DNA from: Salinigranum salinum | Lineage (GTDB): Archaea > Halobacteriota > Halobacteria > Halobacteriales > Haloferacaceae | Direction of reading: 5' to 3' | DNA: 64,000 nucleotides | Assembly (NCBI RefSeq): GCF_009176545.1 | Contig: NZ_VTOJ01000002.1 | Location: forward strand, 682,001-746,000 | In this document: piece by piece, positions 61,981 through 64,000 of the stretch | How positions within the stretch are numbered: the stretch's first letter is position 1 | How the letters are laid out: each line of letters starts with the position of its first letter | Translations under genes and position numbers: made by a program | The notes under the pieces: generated by a model | Told to the model about the DNA's origin: nothing | The model's database searches: none | Seen by the model: the letters and a program-made list of their open reading frames with translations, nothing else

Positions 61981-62124
61981 ATGACGCCGACGTACACGAG
62001 GACGGGGGGAGAACCGCGGGCGGAGACGGGGATGGAGACGAAGACGGAGACGGAGATGGGGACGGGGACGAAGACGGTGGCGGAGAGAGGGACAGGGGCG
62101 AAGACGGGGGCACAGCTCCGATGA
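61981..62124 (+). other. Purine-rich low-complexity spacer with two competing open frames
   Basis: One frame runs ATG 61981 to TGA 62122-62124, overlapping the next start as ATGA, and gives a Thr/Glu/Gly repeat (METKTETEMGTGTKT). The other frame is in phase with the next gene and gives an acidic linker (GDGDGDEDGDGDGDGDEDGG), the style of haloarchaeal interdomain linkers, but has no start codon; it overlaps the end of the DUF4255 gene. The base pattern is a GACGGN hexamer repeat. Confidence 0.45.
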
Positions 62125-62759
62125 GCGAGCGGGAGTGGGTCGCCGTCGACAGCCGCGAACGGACGCTATCGCTGGCAGTGATGCCGGTCGACGCCGTCAC
62201 CGGCGGTCGTCCGATCGAGCCACCCCGGGTCGTCATCGAGGAGGTCGACGCCGACCCGGTCGGGACGCGGTCGGGGTACCACCTCTTTCTCGACCTCCCC
62301 GCGACGCCCGACACGGTCACCGTCGTCGTCGACGGAGGATCGCGCTACCTCGACGCGGAACGCGTCGTCGATCGGTCGGCACTGGATCGACTCGACCCGT
62401 CGGTGACGGTCGCGCTCGACCCGGCTCCGGCGTATCCGTTCGCGCCGAGAGCGACGCTGCTCCGCGGGAAGGTCACGAACCGGGACGACGAGGGCGTCGA
62501 GGGCGTCGCGCTCTCGCTCCGCCACACCGACGTCTCGACGGTGTCGACGACCGGCGGCGACTACGTGCTGTGGCTCGGCGACCTCGTCCGCGAGAGCGTC
62601 GAAACCGTTGGAGACCGTCGGCTCGTCCGGGTCAACAACCAGCCCCCGCGACTCGTCGCCGAACACGACGACTACCGCCGAACGGTCGTCACCCAGGAGG
62701 TCGAGGAGGCGACGACGACGGTCCGGGACGTGGAGCTACGACCACCCGGTGGGCCGTAG
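62121..62759 (+). CDS. Carboxypeptidase-regulatory-like protein of the injection locus
   Basis: 212-aa beta-rich protein. Residues 105-170 (RATLLRGKVTNRDDEGVEGV, then ALSLRHTDVSTVSTTGGDYV) form a carboxypeptidase regulatory-like beta-sandwich, while the N-terminal 100 residues (VVIEEVDADPVGTRSGYHLF) resemble a second small beta domain. Proteins of this kind occur beside Pvc16 in archaeal and bacterial eCIS loci and may decorate or stabilise the particle; precise role unknown. Start ATG 62121; the frame is open upstream through an acidic linker without an earlier start. Confidence 0.65.
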   Translation: MSEREWVAVDSRERTLSLAVMPVDAVTGGRPIEPPRVVIEEVDADPVGTRSGYHLFLDLPATPDTVTVVVDGGSRYLDAERVVDRSALDRLDPSVTVALDPAPAYPFAPRATLLRGKVTNRDDEGVEGVALSLRHTDVSTVSTTGGDYVLWLGDLVRESVETVGDRRLVRVNNQPPRLVAEHDDYRRTVVTQEVEEATTTVRDVELRPPGGP

Positions 62760-62837
62760 GGCGTGGACGCGAACGGGCCGACACCACGGCCGACATTGTG
62801 GTCGGCCGGTCCGTCTGAAATTCATTCATTAGCAAAA

Positions 62838-62846
62838 ATTTATTTG
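62838..62846 (+). promoter_or_regulatory. TATA box of the sheath gene
   Basis: ATTTATTTG in an AT-rich stretch, centred 27-28 bases before ATG 62870. The sheath gene therefore has its own promoter within the locus. Confidence 0.55.
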
Positions 62847-62869
62847 AGTGTACACGACAATGAGGTCAC

Positions 62870-62896
62870 ATGACACTGTTGGGTAGGTGGCAGTAG
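62870..62896 (+). other. Candidate 8-codon leaderless frame abutting the sheath gene
   Basis: MTLLGRWQ then TAG, followed with no gap by the sheath ATG (TAGATG). Its ATG is exactly at the expected transcript start. A second 8-codon frame (MRSHDTVG, 62860-62886) overlaps it in another phase. Confidence 0.4.
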
Positions 62897-64000
62897 ATGC
62901 CCGAATACCGATCGCCAGGCGTGTACATCGAGGAGGTCGCGACGGGGGCGGTTCCTATTCAGGGAGTAGGAACGAGCACAGCGGGGTTCCTCGGGTTGAC
63001 CGAACGGGGCCCGACGACGCCGGAGCTCGTCACGAGCTTCGCCGAGTTCAGACGGACCTACGGCGCGGCCGCCGAGTGGACCTACGGGGAGGGTGACGAC
63101 GCCGTCGAGGAGTCGTCGTTCCTCGTGTACGCCATCGACGGCTTCTTCAAGAACGGCGGGGGCCGCTGTTACGTCGCCCGGATCGTGGCGAGAGACGCCA
63201 CGGCCGCCAGCACGACGCTCGACGAGGCCGTCACCGTGACGGCCATCGGCGAGGGGCTCTGGGGGAACGACGTGACCGTCGACGTCGGGACGGGGACGCT
63301 CTCGACCGACCTGTTCAGCCTGACGTTCCACTACGGGGAGTACGAGGAGACGTACGGCGACCTCTCGAGCGACCCCACCGACGGCAACTACTACGAGAAG
63401 GTCGTCAACGGCAGTTCGACGCTCGTCGAGCTGTCGCGGGCCGGCGAGGGGACGCCCGCGGTCGCCAGCGGCGTCGCGCTCGAAGGCGGGGCGGCCGGGG
63501 CCGAAACCGTCGGGCTCGACGACTTCCAGGGCCGCGACACGCCGGGAGACCGCACCGGCCTGGCCGCGTTCGAGGAGATCGACGACATCCAGATCGTCTG
63601 CGCACCGGACGAGGTCAACACGACCGACTACGCGGGACTGACAGGCGAACTCCGGACCCACTGCGAGAACATGGGCGACCGGTTCGCGGTCCTGCAGGGC
63701 GAGCGGAGCGTCGACATCGACGGGCTCCGCCCCCCGGTCGATTCGGACTACGCGGCGTACTACGTCCCCTGGATCAGGGTCATCGATCCCGAGACGAACG
63801 CCCCAGTGCTCGTCCCGCCCGGTGGCCACGTCGCGGGGATCTACGCCCGGAGCGACACGGAGCGGGGCGTCCACAAGGCACCGGCGAACGAGATCGTCCG
63901 CGGTGCGCAGGAGCTCCAGCTCAACATCACGAAAGAGGAGCAGGAGGGGCTCAACCCGGTCGGCGTCAACGTCATCCGGAGCTTCCCGGGTCGCGGCATC
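62897..64000 (+). CDS. Contractile tail sheath protein (partial, runs off the window)
   Basis: The first 368 codons are present. The start YRSPGVYIEEVATGAVPIQG and GVGTSTAGFLGLTERGPTTP is the classic sheath N-terminus of eCIS/phage-tail sheath proteins (Afp2-4/Pvc2-4 type), and GFFKNGGGRCYVARI near 80-94 and GHVAGIYARSDTERGVHKAP near 315-334 are hallmark sheath motifs. The contracting sheath drives the inner tube into a target membrane. The handshake C-terminus lies outside. ATG 62897 directly follows the stop of an 8-codon frame. Confidence 0.93.
   Translation, partial: MPEYRSPGVYIEEVATGAVPIQGVGTSTAGFLGLTERGPTTPELVTSFAEFRRTYGAAAEWTYGEGDDAVEESSFLVYAIDGFFKNGGGRCYVARIVARDATAASTTLDEAVTVTAIGEGLWGNDVTVDVGTGTLSTDLFSLTFHYGEYEETYGDLSSDPTDGNYYEKVVNGSSTLVELSRAGEGTPAVASGVALEGGAAGAETVGLDDFQGRDTPGDRTGLAAFEEIDDIQIVCAPDEVNTTDYAGLTGELRTHCENMGDRFAVLQGERSVDIDGLRPPVDSDYAAYYVPWIRVIDPETNAPVLVPPGGHVAGIYARSDTERGVHKAPANEIVRGAQELQLNITKEEQEGLNPVGVNVIRSFPGRGI

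Overview
This window reads as the chromosome of an extremely halophilic archaeon (class Halobacteria). The DNA is GC-rich and most encoded proteins are strongly acidic. Lipoproteins carry twin-arginine signals. Most genes have an archaeal TATA box about 26-28 bases before an ATG or GTG, which means leaderless transcripts. Marker genes agree: SufCBD with an acidic insert in SufC, a CTP-dependent archaeal riboflavin kinase, a haloarchaeal SirR/DtxR regulator and Tat-exported ABC binding proteins. I do not assign a genus.

Layout. 1-9.7 kb is housekeeping: the end of an unknown gene, the sufCBD Fe-S assembly operon, a TreS-like GH13 enzyme, a secreted metallo-beta-lactamase lipoprotein with a DUF3006 partner, a ferritin-like protein beside a DtxR/SirR regulator, a small zinc-ribbon protein and tRNA-Gln(TTG). 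9.7-15.4 kb is accessory: a copy of the tRNA 3' end just past the tRNA, divergent NhaC and UspA genes, decayed gene fragments, a hairpin-rich remnant, and an AT-rich 698-aa zinc-finger plus PD-(D/E)XK nuclease-like gene that looks imported. 15.4-18.7 kb has an APC permease with a universal stress protein and a D-2-hydroxyacid dehydrogenase.

19-58.7 kb is mostly a roughly 40 kb catabolic and transport island. It holds a three-subunit molybdenum hydroxylase, a cytosine-deaminase/chlorohydrolase-type amidohydrolase, HyuA and two HyuB paralogues, three paralogous amidases, an agmatinase-like ureohydrolase, RidA, two LLM flavin/F420 oxidoreductases, an alpha/beta hydrolase, three SDRs, a cupin, a complete branched-chain amino-acid type ABC importer (LivKHMGF) and a complete BMP/nucleoside-type ABC importer. 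An IclR regulator and two housekeeping genes (HIT, RibK) lie at its right end. My inference is uptake, oxidation and stepwise hydrolysis of a nitrogen heterocycle, cyclic amide or purine/pyrimidine-like compound; the substrate cannot be read from sequence.

59.7-64 kb opens a contractile injection system (eCIS) locus: a four-helix membrane protein, a Pvc16/DUF4255 protein, a carboxypeptidase-regulatory-like protein and a contractile sheath gene cut by the window edge.

A recurring oddity is tiny, often arginine-rich reading frames. They begin at or near the predicted transcript start, or overlap the gene before, and end exactly at, or within a few bases of, the next start codon. They occur before the ferritin-like gene, hyuA, hyuB2 (two in a chain), the second LLM gene and three genes of the injection locus. 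They may be leader frames for translational coupling, or a by-product of GC-rich DNA.
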